Source: Casuarina equisetifolia
Lineage: Eukaryota > Streptophyta > Magnoliopsida > Fagales > Casuarinaceae
Assembly (NCBI GenBank): GCA_028551475.1
Contig: CM052354.1
Location: 17,941,258 to 18,005,257, forward strand
Reading direction: 5' to 3'
Length of the DNA: 64,000 nucleotides
The notes beneath the pieces are model-generated. The model was not told the DNA's origin. It ran no database searches and saw only the letters and a list, made by a program, of their open reading frames with translations. Below are positions 50,156-62,640 of this stretch, in pieces (within the stretch, counting starts at the first letter, position 1; each line of letters begins with the position of its first letter). Both the position numbers and the translations under genes were made by a program.

Positions 50156-50880
50156 TGTACATCCAAACCCAAGATTTTGGATTTCATCTCCTTTCTACTC
50201 CACAAAACTCTCTCATTCACATAACCAGAAACTATCTTTCAAGAGTGAATTCCAAAATGCAGCAACAAACTCCGACTTCAATACCAAATTTTCCAATCCC
50301 ACCACCAAACAGACCACGGATTCAGTAAAACTCCAACGTACGACCTTACCTTCACAGACTCACAGTTCTTTTCCGAACATACATTCTAAAGCGCCAATCT
50401 ACCTTCAACTCAAACTCAAATTCACTGCACCCACAATTCCTTCTTAATGCTAAATTTCGGAATCGCAATTAAAACCCCCCAAGCGTCAATCCCAAATGCA
50501 CATGCCCGACACGAAACTCACCCCAACAATTCAGACCCTCTTCTCAGTCTCCACTAAACTGGCAGCCACACGATCTCAAAGACCAAACTGATTCAATTTC
50601 AAAAGAAAAAAGCACCGACTGGCCAACTCCAGTGGACACCAAAGGAGAACTTGCAAACCCCAAGAGGAATGAAATTTCAAATCAGACCCCAGAACCCGCA
50701 AGAATTTGGAATCCCCGCCAAAAATCAAAGGATCGCGGATCACTACCTAATCAAAATGGAATAATGGGAGGCGGATATGACGACAAAGCTTACCTCTGCG
50801 GCAATCAAATCCTAGGGTTTCGGTGAGGAAGATTTTGGAGATGCTTTTACTTCCGGGGAATTAGCTTTCGCGGGTCTATC
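50156..50880 (-). promoter_or_regulatory. Leader of the MUCI70-like gene, with probable intron and telo-box
   Basis: In the sense direction, 'cgaaaccctaggatttg' near 50821-50806 contains a telo-box-like AAACCCTA. A short way on, 'gccgcagag-gtaagc' near 50795 is a strong donor. An acceptor before 50176 (gtagaaaggag) would join it to the exon with the ATG. A leader intron of about 0.6 kb is therefore likely. Confidence 0.5.
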
Positions 50881-51244
50881 TCCGTTTCTGAAAATCCGCG
50901 TCCGATATTTTTTTTTTTAAAATCTTATTCTCCCTAAGAAACATATTATATTATATAAAGTTTTTCTCTAATAGGATTTTGCCTCCACTGTTGTGCTAAA
51001 TGACGTGCTCCAACCGTCTTCTTCCACCATCATAATAGGATTTTAATTAACAATTCCCCCAAAACCCAACCCATTGCTAGATCAGCTCTGAGCCATGCCT
51101 GCACGATTACCACCATTATATGCTTCACTTTCTGGTCAACTCGCCTCAAATTCACTAAAAAAATGTCCCATATTCACTGTGTATTAATATGTGTTAAATA
51201 TGGTTATTTGGTTATTGATCATGCAATATTGATGATGCATGGTT

Positions 51245-51480
51245 GGTGTTCGGGCCAGAGCGGCTCGCCGTGGTCTGTTGGGCATTGCCATTGGAATGAA
51301 AGCGAGATGTTTGGGAAATGCCGATCTGTGGATCTCCGAGACGTCCTTTCGTGTGTGCTGCCAGAGGAGACGGCAGTGTAAGTAAGTCCGTGTTGAACCC
51401 GGGCTTCGAGGACCCAGACGACTTTGGGTGCTCTGACATTGCCTAGGTAGATCCAAGTTACTCCTGGTCACCTCATGCGG
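51245..51480. other. GC-richer segment of unknown origin
   Basis: It stands out from the AT-rich surroundings by base composition (words such as cgggccagagcggctcgccg). It has open frames on both strands without recognisable content. It is probably old element debris. Confidence 0.3.
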
Positions 51481-52257
51481 TTGGTGAGTTACGTGTGTGC
51501 GAAGTAATCGAGAATATGTCTAAAAATTATAGTCTTAACAAGTCTTGGGTTCAACCACCTACTAAGGGCATAGGTTCTTGTGTTTAATGGGTTGTATGTG
51601 TGTATATGTGTGCCGAGTGACCATTAAGCTTGCAACTTTTGTTAATAAATGTGTTTAAGAAGTAGAATATACGCATTCCTAGCAATAATTTGAAAGTCTT
51701 GACACGTTTAAGTAGATATGCACAACAATTTATTTTCCCAAGAAGGTAGTACTTTTCGTATTCTTGATTTGACATGACATTGTTGAGCAATGATTTACTA
51801 CTTTCACATCTTTAATTTGAGACATTTAATTTATTAACATGGGCTATAAAAGGTTTGACAAGGATGACTTAAGGGCATAGTATACAATTTCCGTAATTGT
51901 GAGAAATTTACTTTTATGTTTCCTGAATTTTCTTAATTTTATGAACAAATTGCATATTTTTCTATGAAAGCAAACAACGTAATTTATTTAACAAAATTTG
52001 ATTTTTTTTTTTGTTTTCCCATTTCATGATTATTGATGTTCTTGAAGTTGTTGTTGCTATTGTTTAGACACGTTCAACATGAATGTAATATAACAACATG
52101 CTCTAGTAACATTTTGCACTAAGTGTAATCCTTTGTTATAATCTGTCACAATATTTTTGGCTAATACAAAAATGAAGATGAATATCTAACAAATGACATT
52201 AAGATCTCTAATGAATATTTGCCATTTTAGTTTTTAAATCTTGATGGTCTTTAAACA

Positions 52258-52283
52258 TAATTATTTATTTATTTATTTATTTT
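52258..52283. repeat. (TTTA)n microsatellite
   Basis: Tandem 'ttta' units are read directly. Confidence 0.85.
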
Positions 52284-52732
52284 AATTCAAGATCCACACC
52301 GTAGATATTGCTCAAATGATAAATTTTCTTTCCAAATCAGAAAATCTAAAACCAGAAATATAAATAAGATGGGGATATTTTCAAAGTAACTTTGTAGATT
52401 TGGTTGTTGAATCTTTGAATATATGTTACATCCACTAGCCGGACTTAAAAAACACTGAAAAGGAATCCCTTCTCCGCACTCACAAGTAGCAATTTTAGTG
52501 ACAGCCAGCGTATTTGGACCACTTGATGTTTCCGTGCCACTTTCACAACAAGCAATCATTATTTATAACGTCAATGAGCATAAACAAGTAATCAACAAGT
52601 AAGAGACCCGAGTTTTCAACCTAAGAAGAGTCCCGTGTGTGACCGGAATCACCAATTATTAAACTGCACGTTCTACTATTCGAACAACCATATGTTGCAT
52701 TGTTTTATGAAAGCTGGTGATAGGAGGAAATA

Positions 52733-52761
52733 CAAAACAAAACAAAACAAAACAAAACAAA
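52733..52761. repeat. (AAAAC)n microsatellite
   Basis: Five or more 'aaaac' units are read directly. Confidence 0.9.
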
Positions 52762-52938
52762 AAGGCTGTGGTCATGACAAGCTTTACTAGACCACAAAAG
52801 TGGACCATAGGCAAAGCAAAGCCGTGCCTAAAACCGAACAAAAAGGGTCCCAGCGACTCGCTCCGATGTCTGAGTGGGAGAAGACATTGCCATAAATTTC
52901 ATGCATTCATAATTATGTGGATAACTGTTCATTATTAA

Positions 52939-52961
52939 TGGACATGGACATGGACATGGAC
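52939..52961. repeat. (GGACAT)n short tandem repeat
   Basis: Three to four 'ggacat' units are read directly. Confidence 0.85.
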
Positions 52962-53335
52962 CTGGGACAGAGACAGCTGTTTCCTCTTATTTCCTCTTTC
53001 CTTCTGCAAGTTTAAACGACATGTGCCTGGTTGGTCCTATATTAAACAAAAATTATGACATACACAGGTCCTGATTTAGAAATAAATGTATTTTTATTAA
53101 ATAAACTGAGCAATTTATTTATAAGAGGTCTTATTTTCAATAAATGGCCTATATAACTTATTAGGGAATTTAAAATATGTATAGAAATTTAATTTCACGT
53201 ATTTTTCGGGAAGGGCGCGTGAATAACGGACCCAAGAAGAATGTCTTTTGGGTATTTACGCGCGTTGGACTGCAGTGCTTCTGCTTTTCACTCTCCACTC
53301 GAAAACTGCCGGGACACACTTGCTCCCACTTCAAC

Positions 53336-53342
53336 TATAAAG
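53336..53342 (+). promoter_or_regulatory. Possible TATA box of the CDK-like kinase gene
   Basis: TATAAAG lies about 770 bases before the start codon, followed by a CT-rich stretch and a plausible leader donor ('tttcaag-gtactg' near 53601). A long T-rich intron-like stretch (53630-53670) follows. Its position fits a spliced 5' leader but is unproven. Confidence 0.45.
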
Positions 53343-54001
53343 ACGCGCCGGAACAATAATTATTAATTACTCATTACCAGCGTTCCCATAATCTTTATTT
53401 ATTATTTTTTTCTTTTTAATTTTGTTCTCTGTTTTCTGGAACTCCATCTGCGGAAGTATCTTCTACTGTTAAATCTGTGGAGCCTTAGATCCGTGGCTTC
53501 CTTGTTCAAATCCGAAATCTGTCTAGGGTTTCAGTCTTTATTTTTGTGAGATTTGTTCTTCAAGCAGTCTACCTACAGCAGAAGAGCAACTGGTTTCAAG
53601 GTACTGTTAGTGAATTGAAGATTTGGGCTCTTTTTTCGTTTTTTTTTTTTTCTTTTTTTTTTCTTTTTCCTTTTGTGTTTTGGGGAGTTTGGGGTTGGGT
53701 TTCTGTCATTTATTGTTGGTTTTCTGTTTTCATTTATGGGGAGTGAAGTAGAGGGTTTTATTGAGAAATGAAATTACAGTACAAAGGAACTGTCTTTTTC
53801 AAGGCATTGCGGATTGGTTTTCGCTCGGTTGGTTGGAAGTTATCGAGATTTTAGGGTTTCTGCCACTTGCTAAACTGTAACTTTCGGAGTTCGGAGTTTG
53901 TAGTTTTGCTAGTGATATAGTTGTGTTGTGGGAACTCGGTACTCGTTTAGGATACTACTTTGGGGACTTCATATAGAACGAAATTTGTAAGCTTGTCAAT
54001 T

Positions 54002-54061
54002 ATGGACATGGAAGAGGAGGAAAATAGTGCCAAAATGGAAGATTCGAAGGTTGAACATTGA
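54002..54061 (+). other. Candidate upstream ORF, 19 codons
   Basis: ATG at 54002 opens a short frame (MDMEEEENSAKMEDSKVEH) that stops at 54061, 43 bases before the kinase ATG and in another frame. If this stretch remains in the mature leader, ribosomes would meet it first. The peptide is strongly acidic. Confidence 0.35.
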
Positions 54062-54104
54062 TTCGTGCGGGGGATTTTGTTGTTGGGAGTGTTTTCTGGG
54101 CATA

Positions 54105-57100
54105 ATGGGTTGCGTTTGTTGCAAGCCCTCTGCTATTGAGGACAGCAAAGAGAGCCCGAGAGAGCGGCTATCGAGCAAGGCCTCATTAGAGTGGCGTTCA
54201 TCGAGGGGGACCTCCTCAAGAAGGGAGGAAGTGCATCGAACCAAGGATCGGTACGATAGTAATGATGGGAGGGCAATGTTGATCGATAAGCAAGCGAATG
54301 GTTCAGTTCGGTTGCACAGTGAGCATTTGGAGAGGAAGAGAGACAAGGTGGAGTACGTCGTTGCTCAATATCCAGGAATGGGTACTGTTCCAAAAGCGAC
54401 GGAAGGGGAGCAGGTTGCAGCAGGGTGGCCTTCATGGCTGGCTGCAGTGGCCGGAGAAGCTATTAGAGGATGGACGCCACGGCGTGCTGATTCTTTTCAG
54501 AAGCTCGATAAAGTACGCCCCTTTTCTTATTTGTCTGCAAAGTTACGTTATCTTTTATTTTTGGATCAATGCGGATACTCAATTTTTGTTCAAAGATACT
54601 TACTTGCCTTATCGAACACTTTATTCGCTCAATAATGAATCATTTTATTGATTTTATTTTTGAAATCTTTCCGGTGAACGTGTAATGTCTAACTTTTTCC
54701 TCATGGTTTATGTGGACTATCTGAGGTAAAAGATTGGAAAACACTTTTGCTTTAACTATCACTGATTTTGGTAAGGGCCAAGAGCTATGATTATTGTTTC
54801 TGATAGGAATTGTTGCTCTAGAGCGGTGGTTGAGTTAATGGCATTTAAGCTTCCCTAAACTAATAGCAGTTCTCAAGTAATATTACTGGTATGGTAACCA
54901 TGAGTTTTACTTGAAATGGAGCTTCCTTGACCTATTAGATGAGGGCGCAGGGTCAGTCATCAGTTCAAGACCCATTCGTACATGGTTTAATTGCCAATTG
55001 GAAGCAACAATTATAGTTGGTGAATTTTGTGGACCATCTGCTTACCTAACTTTTGTACTGGTGTGGGAATTATTGTTATTTAAACCCATTTCTATCTAGG
55101 TTCAATGGGTGATTCTAGGACCAAAAGGAGGTGCTTGCATATTATAGAGGGAAATTTGGTAGGCTTGAGTGGTATGATCTGGAAGCTGGTTCTCTTTTAT
55201 AGTTTGGTGGGAGAGGAATAACCCCCTTTTACCGAGAAAGCTGGATGAAACTTTCTGAAATCCATCATTCTCTATTTGAAGGCTCTTTGTTTTGTGCTGC
55301 ACTTGTGGTGGTTGTATTTTGTTCTCTATTAGGCATCCAGTTGTAAGTGCTTGAAAGGACATTATAAACAACCTTTATATAGCTTAAATAAAGGACAAAT
55401 ACTATTACAAAAGGACACGTTATAAGGATACATAGAAAGTAGAGTACTAGAAACATGTTTGCCCACATTGCACCCTTTGCTATAGTCTTTCCACGTTGCA
55501 TCTTCTTCTTTCTCTCAGAAATGTAATTGCGCTGGCGCACAAACCAAATATAAAATAAAGTTATGATAATACAGCCTTTGTCAAATTCATAAAGCAGATC
55601 TCAGAGTGTCTCAACAGCTACATATCAGAATTTGGAAGAGAAGAAATTGTGGGAAGAAGCGATTCTGTTATTATTAACAAAGATTAATTAATGCATTGTA
55701 TGATCTTTTTCATATGGCAGGCGATGGTTTTAACTAGGGCTTGCGTAAATATAAGTAAGTTGTCCAAAACACGGAATGCACTTTTTAAGAAGTTCATGAA
55801 GTGAGTGTGCGTCGAATTATTCATGTTTTTGTATGAGCGTGCATCCACAGAACATATGACCTTTTTCTGAATCTAAGGAGATGTGTGTTACTTTTATTTG
55901 ATGCTTTCCTACATTTTGTTTAGAAAGCTGCTTTTATGCCTCTGGAGTTGATGTCCAATTTCGCTGGAACTTTTCAATTTGCAGAAGTTTGAAAAGAAGA
56001 ATCGTATTCTAGAACTCAAACTGATTGGGCGTTTTTTCTTTGTTCATTTACTGCCTATTCTGTTTCATTTTCTTTTTTGGCTCAGGGAGTGGGGTTGGAG
56101 GGGATGACTGGGTGGGTGGTGGTGGTGGTATTGACTCTTGGAGCAATAAACACTTGCATATGAGTAGTTTGGTTGAGTCTTTTTGATAAAAGCCCTTGTT
56201 TGTTCTGTAGTACCTTCTTCTTTGAGTACTGCATGTCAGCTGCCTAATGCTTTTAATGTAGGATAGAGGTAGGGTAGCTGAATAATAATATTCAACAAAA
56301 CTCAAATTAGTTTGTTTTAATCTTGTAAGCAGTTTCTTGGTTTCTTTGTTTGTAATCTTTTGCTGTCTACTTTTGATAGTACCTGTGGCCTGGTTTTGGG
56401 TTGTATCATGATAAACTCTATTTTTGTACAGATTGGCCAAGGAACTTACAGTAATGTTTATAGGGCTCGTGATCTGGAACATAATAAAACTGTGGCTCTA
56501 AAGAAAGTAAGGTTTGATAACCTGGAACCTGAGAGTGTTCGCTTTATGGCAAGGGAGATTCACATTCTGCGTAGGCTTGATCATGCAAACATAATAAAGC
56601 TGGAAGGTCTAGTTACATCAAGGATGTCTTGCAGCTTGTACCTTGTTTTTGAGTACATGGAGCATGATTTGGCAGGGCTTGCTTCACACCCTGGTCTGAA
56701 ATTTACAGAAGCTCAGGTACTAAAGAGTTTTGCTAATGCTTTTTCATATTCCCCTCTATAACTGCAAGTTTCTGTTTGATTCTATGGTTTTATTTGTGTT
56801 CACCAGAAATGCGGTCCATGTGGTTTACCCATTAAAAACATTTCTAGACATCAATACTACATCATGTTATTATTATGTTTCAACACAGCACTTGACAGAA
56901 ATTTATCTTTCAATATCCAGAAATCTGGGACATGTATTTAGTTGGTGCTTGTTTAATTTGGTATTCGAGTTCTAATATTGAAGTAATGTTTGCAGGTTAA
57001 ATGTTATATGCAACAACTTCTACAGGGGCTTGATCACTGTCACAGCCGAGGTGTTCTGCATCGTGATATTAAGGGTTCCAACCTTCTAATTGACAACAAT

Positions 57101-60100
57101 GGAATCTTGAAGATTGCAGACTTTGGGCTGGCAAGTTTTTTTGATCCCAATCAAAGTCAGCCATTGACAAGCCGTGTTGTAACTCTTTGGTACCGACCAC
57201 CAGAGCTTTTGCTTGGGGCCACTTACTATGGAATTGCTGTAGATTTGTGGAGTACAGGTTGTATACTTGCTGAATTATATGCTGGCAAGCCTATTATGCC
57301 TGGAAGAACTGAGGTACTTTTGGTTTCCTACCAAGCTTGTATAAATGATGCCATTTGTTGCTTGAGATTTAGTATAATCATTGTGGTCTGATGTATGTAG
57401 TAATACTATAGGATTAATGCACATGATCTGCTACTTATTCTATTTGGCAATTGTAGTTTTTTTTCTTTTTTTCTTTTTTTCTTTTTCTAGGTCTTGTTCA
57501 GAGAACTGCTGTAAAATGCTGACATCCTACTTAATTGAAAGTTGAGCAGGGATAAGTAACAGCATGTAGAACATTAGAATTGTTTCCTTACTAAAGAAGT
57601 GTTTAATTGGGAAATTTGAGATAGAAAGAAATGATTCTTGTGGAGTTGAGTTTGATATTCTTTGTAGATATTGATGCTGTCACTAGTTAGAGAAGGCATG
57701 GGTTAGTTTTGGGTGGTCCTCATATAGACATGAATTACTAGAATTCTCGTGATCATTGCTATCTAGGAAAATTAGGGACTACATGAAGAAGGCATTCCGG
57801 TTTTCCGTAGATGATAGTATGAAACCAATAATGTACATATTATCTGTTGAACTTATTCACTTTCTGTATGTCTTTTTGCTTCTCTTACTTAGAAGTAGTC
57901 TAGTTTGTATTTATAACTGAACTCTGCATCTTTTTGACTTGTAGGTGGAACAACTACATAAAATTTTCAAGCTTTGTGGCTCACCTTCTGAGGATTATTG
58001 GAGAAAATCTAAGTTGCCTCATGCAACGATTTTTAAGCCCCAGCAACCTTATAGACGTTGTGTTGCAGAAACATTTAAAGAGTTTCCTGCACCAGCTTTA
58101 GCATTGATGGAGACTTTACTCACCATAGATCCTGCTGATCGTGGATCTGCAGCATCTGCACTTGAAAGTGAGGTATGAAGATTGAGATAAATGAGGTCCT
58201 ATTGAATTTTTGTATTTTTCGTGTTTGTGGTGTTAGTGATTCATCTTAATGTTTTAGCCTATTGCCATATGGTTGGGCTAACTATTTGATTTGGGGAAAA
58301 GTTAAACCCTTTTGCTACTTTCTTGTGGTGATCAGTTCCCGTGCTGATAATCCTTTCTTTCCCCTTTACCTTTTGGTTTATGGTTACCAGTTCTTTACAA
58401 CGAAGCCACTACCTTGTGATCCTGCCAGCTTGCCAAAGTATCCTCCTAGCAAAGAGTTTGATGCAAAAGTACGGGATGAGGAAGCTAGAAGGTAATTTTT
58501 TTTCCTTTCTATTTTTTCTATAGGCAAAGTCACATTTCATTTTATGATGCGAGGAGTTTTCTCATTCGATGTTTAGGGTGTTGTTCAGGACAAACGGAAA
58601 TTAAAATGGCATGCCTCTTAACACCTATTATGCCTTTTTTATGAAGTCTGTATGTAATACTCAATGAAGGATCCATTATATGGTTACAAATTAGAGAAAC
58701 TCTAAGAACTGCCTCTGATATTTGGAGGGAGGGAGAAAGATGGGCGGGGGTTGGGAATGTTAATGCTCAACAACGTAAAATTAGGAAGGAGGGAGCGAGA
58801 GATTCTCTCATTTGTTCCTAATGATTAATTGATATATCTTTATTGAGTTTTATTACAGGTTTCATGCGTTAATGTTGCCCGTTTGATGAGGTATTAAAAT
58901 CAAGCTATATCATGTTGAAATATAGGTTTACCTGTTAATCATTAAACAATTAATCAAACAGTTATTTATTTTTATTTTGTATTTTTGACTAAGTTGATGA
59001 TTTTAGTTTCGCCAGTAAGATATATAGTTATTTTTTCCTCTTGTGAATTACATTACCATAGATGATGCTTTAGTTTAGAATCAACTGCTTGTAGGAAGGC
59101 AGAAATGTTGCTTGTTGGCTTTGTCTGGGTTAACAGGATTGATCAAAAAGTTTTTTGTTTGTAGACAAACTACATTGACGATTGTTGCTTCAGTTTCTGA
59201 ATTCTGTTGGATCTTTGGGCTTCATTCTGTGATACTTGGGGTGGTGGTATCATGTAATAGCAACCTGTTTTTGTTTAACTGTACAGGCAAGGAGCAACAG
59301 GAAGTAAGGCCCAGAGACTTGACCTCGAGAGAAGAGGAGCAAGAGAGTCGCGGGCCATCCCAGCGCCAGACGCCAATGCTGAACTAGTCTTGTCAATGCA
59401 GGTAACTTTTGGAGTCTAGTTGTTATTAGTTGCTTGATGACATGCTCATTTACAAGTACTGAAGTCCAAGAGATAACTAGAGAAGATAGCACCACATCTC
59501 TTTATGCTAAGCTTGCTTGAGTGGTGAATGGCATTTAGATGTAAATTCACTGGGTGAAATTTTTAGGAATTTTTTTCAATTAAACTTTGGAAATTTATCT
59601 TGTAGCTCATATGAAATCTATAATTATTTTCGTCTGTTGGCAACGCGTATATTGCGGGAAGTGTTTGTTAAGAACTTACTTCTTGGGAAAGAAATTATTC
59701 AAGTCGAGATGATTGTGCATATCTTGTATCTGTATCAATGTGCAACCTTCTGCTTGAATTCCTTAAAAGATGAGTCACTCGATAATGAGATGTCAAATGT
59801 TATTCCGCACACTCGTTGGGCACTTTGACACAATTCCATTTATTCGTTGGTTGGATGACATCTTAGTGTTCTGGATATTTGTTTATCATCACCCATATGC
59901 ATTGAGTAGAATGATCTCTAATATGAGCACAATAATTTTTTTCTGAAGTTATTGTGCCATTTCAACCTTTGGAAATATTTTGATTGAGACTCTTAGATCA
60001 TATAATTGTATTGTGTTTCTTTTCATTGATATTAGACAATGTTCTTAATTTTTTCACAAACATGTTTGAGTTACGTAAGACTTCTTTTAAGCGTTTTATA

Positions 60101-61269
60101 TCAATTCATTGCTTTCTTCTTGCTTTTTTCTTTTTTTATTTCAATTTTAATACAGCCCTTTTTTTAATCAATTGTGCTTTTACATACCATGTTCATGCTC
60201 GTGTTACAGAAAAGACAAGGTCATTCCAATCCAAAGAGCCGGAGTGAGAAGTTCAACCCTCATCCAGAAGAAGTTGCATCTGGCTTTCCAATTGATCCGC
60301 CTAGACCATCACAATCGGTTGAAGGAAGCGTGGAACCCGAGGAGCATCATCATAAAAGAGCCTCCCATTCAGGGCCACTGGCTCACCGTGCTGCATGGGC
60401 AAAGGCTGGCAGGAACCTGGAGGACGCTGCTAAAATATCTACTGGAGCTGACTTGTCAACAACGTCAGGTTTAGTGGAAGACAGTAGGATCTCTGAAGAT
60501 TATAGACAACGGTCGAGTGCTTCACAGCCCGAAGCTGCAAAATTAATTGGCAGGTATCCAGGATCCTTCAAGGGGAGCTCAGAATTCTCGATGCAACAAG
60601 ATCAAAAGCATCCTCACAAAAAAGATGCAAAAATCAGCAACAAAGATCCAATTCTCGTAAGTAGTTTCTGTCCCTCAAATATGTAGTTCTCATTTGATTT
60701 GAAGTTTTGCAACTTGTGATAAATTTTCATTTGTTTGTGTGTGTGTGTGTGTGTGTATTAAGGAATTTGTATAAATTTTCTTCCTAAACTTCTGTCGGTG
60801 AACTACCAGTCATTCTATGTGTACATCATTGGTAAGTCGTTTTACCATCAGTTTTCAGATAGATGAAAGAAAACCCTGTAGTTTGTTTTTAGTGGACATT
60901 ATCCACTTCCTAGGACATTTTTTGCCAGTGGCTTGCAACAATGGACTTATTTGAAGCTGATTTTCGTTTTGAGCTGTTTCAAATTTACGTCCTTTTAAGT
61001 GGCCTGGTGTCTTGTTTTTTCTTGCCTGAGTACCTGAAACATCTCGTTTGTATTTGGTTCAGCTTGGTTATGGGTCGAAGGGTCACAAGATACACTACTC
61101 TGGTCCATTGCTGGTTCCATCAGGAAACATGGATCAGATGCTGAAGGATCATGATCGGCAGATCCAAGAAGCTGTAAGACGAGCACGCCTAGACAAGGCA
61201 AAGGTCAGGAAAGTTCAGGCGGAAGGGAACCAAATATCAACCAATTCATTATTTGTTTCTGGTCGTTGA
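54105..61269 (+). CDS. CDK-like serine/threonine kinase with N-terminal acylation signal, 702 aa
   Basis: Eight coding exons: 54105-54512, 56432-56716, 56996-57313, 57945-58172, 58391-58491, 59287-59401, 60210-60656 and 61063-61269. All phases join to 2109 bases. The protein starts MGCVCCKPSA. Gly2 with Cys3, Cys5 and Cys6 is a classic myristoylation and palmitoylation signal, so membrane attachment is expected. The kinase domain covers about residues 137-415. It has the glycine loop IGQGTYSNVY, Lys160 in VALKKV, an 'ESVRFMAREIHILRRLDH' helix in place of the CDK PSTAIRE helix, catalytic Asp255 in HRDIKGSN, Asp273 in ADFGLA, and 'TLWYRPPELLLGATYYG'. The tail has the family words RQGATGSK, HKRASHSGPLAHRAAW, GYGSKGHKIHYSGPLLVPSG and DHDRQIQEAVRRARLDKA. 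It belongs to the plant-specific CDK-like group that includes Arabidopsis IBS1 and At1g54610. Its cyclin partner and substrates are not evident. Confidence 0.95.
60739..60759. repeat. (GT)n microsatellite in the last intron of the kinase gene
   Basis: About ten 'gt' units are read directly, in the intron between 60657 and 61062. Confidence 0.85.
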
Positions 61270-62202
61270 ATTGGTTAATGCCAACCAATAATAAGGATGA
61301 GCATCATCGTGAAAAAAACACCGGTTTCTACTATTTGGTAGGTAAATTTCTCGGTAACACAAGCTGTTATTGGGTGGCGCGTGTTCTTTTTTTCTCTTGT
61401 ATAGGTCCTTCAAGGATGGCCCGTGGCCATTTCAGCGCAGCTAAGGTTATAGCTTATTGACAGGTCTCTCTTTCCCTCTCTTTCTCGGGGTAATCGACAG
61501 GTGTATTTTCTTTCCCCTATGCCACTGAAATTGTTAAAATTAATTGCCATTCTTGTAGATGTTATTTATTATGACAAGCTGTAGAGTAAGTTGAAAATGA
61601 CATGTTCGTTTCTGGTGAAATGTATGACATTGCATCCCACAGACAGAAGGTCCGAGATAGTCATTAAACGTAGAGCGCCCAGAACTATTTTCTTATCATT
61701 TTAGCGACTGATATTTGCCTAACCAAAACTTGGTCCTTCCCTCTCCTTGTTTGTTCTCGAGCTTATTTGTAATCAAGCACTGTGTAAGAGCAAGGTATAC
61801 TGGTAAATCTTGAATAGTTAAATTTAATTGCATTATCGAAATGTAATTAGTCCCGCCCTGCATTACTTTTTCCTCTTCGACCTTTTCCAGGAAAAAAACC
61901 TTCATGATGGGCATTCAAAGCCTTTAGTTTCCCCGGTTAGTCCATAAAAAATGATGGTGGCTTGAAGAGAGTCTTGAAAAATGTAACAGATGATGATGGA
62001 CAAAACCCAAATTGTCAAGACTGCAAGAAGAGAGTAAAATCAAATTAGCAGCCAGTTGAAAATTCTAGTTGTGTTTGTTCACAGAGGGAGGTCTTTGACC
62101 TTGAGCATTATGTGTGACCAAGAAATATGGATACAAGAAGCAACCCGCACAAGAGGGACTCTGCTGCTGGTCCTCTTTCGTTGCTTAATATCTTAAATGA
62201 AA
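61270..62202. other. 3' flank of the kinase gene and intergenic DNA
   Basis: The first few hundred bases are the kinase 3' untranslated region. Nothing else was recognised up to the lectin-kinase remnant. Confidence 0.5.
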
Positions 62203-62640
62203 ATGCAGTTTCTGCATGTTCTGCTGCTATATCTAGCCCAACTCTTTCTCCTCCAATCTTCTTTGGCAGTTGAGTTCACCGTGGATGGCTGCAATCCTTC
62301 AGACCTCTTTGCTCTATAGTAGCTGAACACTGGATTCCCACTTGTTCTCCCTTTCCGTACCTCTTTCACTTTCTCCATCACCCCTCACAAAAATTAACTT
62401 CCTGGTCATGGTCTAGTCTTCAACTTTGTGACTTCCATCGGTGTACATGGTGCCTCTTTAGCCCAACATCTGGGCTTCTTGAACAACACCAACGACGGTT
62501 ATCCCAACAACCATGTTTTCGGCATTCAATTTGATGTATTTAGAAATTCACAGTTCAATGATATCAACTATAACCATGTTGGAGTTTACGTGAATTCTCT
62601 CACTTTTCTGGTTGCTAACAAAGCTGGGATATTGGCTTGA
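62203..62640 (+). pseudogene. L-type lectin receptor kinase fragment
   Basis: From ATG at 62203 the frame gives a clean signal peptide (MQFLHVLLLYLAQLFLLQSS). The start of a legume-lectin domain follows: VEFTVDGCNPSDLFAL, LVLPFRTSFTFSITPHKN, LPGHGLVFNFVTSIGVHGAS, 'AQHLGFLNNTNDGYPNNHVF', 'GIQFDVFRNSQFNDIN' and 'NHVGVYVNSL'. These blocks are collinear with the first third of the lectin domain of plant L-type lectin receptor kinases. In-frame stops occur twice in a row at about 62311-62316 and once at about 62392. Near 62630 a frame change turns the expected 'AGYW' into 'AGIL' with a stop. The remaining lectin domain, membrane helix and kinase domain are missing. The first 40 codons and many core residues are still well kept, so inactivation may be fairly recent. 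Confidence 0.85.

Larger units (their letters stand above)
50881..53335. other. Intergenic DNA between divergently transcribed genes
   Basis: The MUCI70-like gene runs left and the CDK-like gene runs right. No gene lies between them. The stretch 51245-51480 is less AT-rich and may be a transposable-element remnant. Simple repeats occur at 52258-52283 (TTTA)n, 52733-52761 (AAAAC)n and 52939-52961 (GGACAT)n. The frame at 52287-52559 (minus) has several cysteines but no known pattern. Confidence 0.45.

Noticed and set aside
52287-52559. Minus-strand frame with 'CECGEGIPFQCF', resembling a small cysteine-rich peptide
   Set aside because: There is no signal peptide, the cysteine spacing fits no defensin-like or other peptide family I know, and it sits in AT-rich repeat-bearing DNA.
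56048-56482. 144-codon minus-strand frame with a proline stretch
   Set aside because: It lies in the first intron and exon 2 of the kinase gene on the opposite strand. It is low-complexity and has no match.
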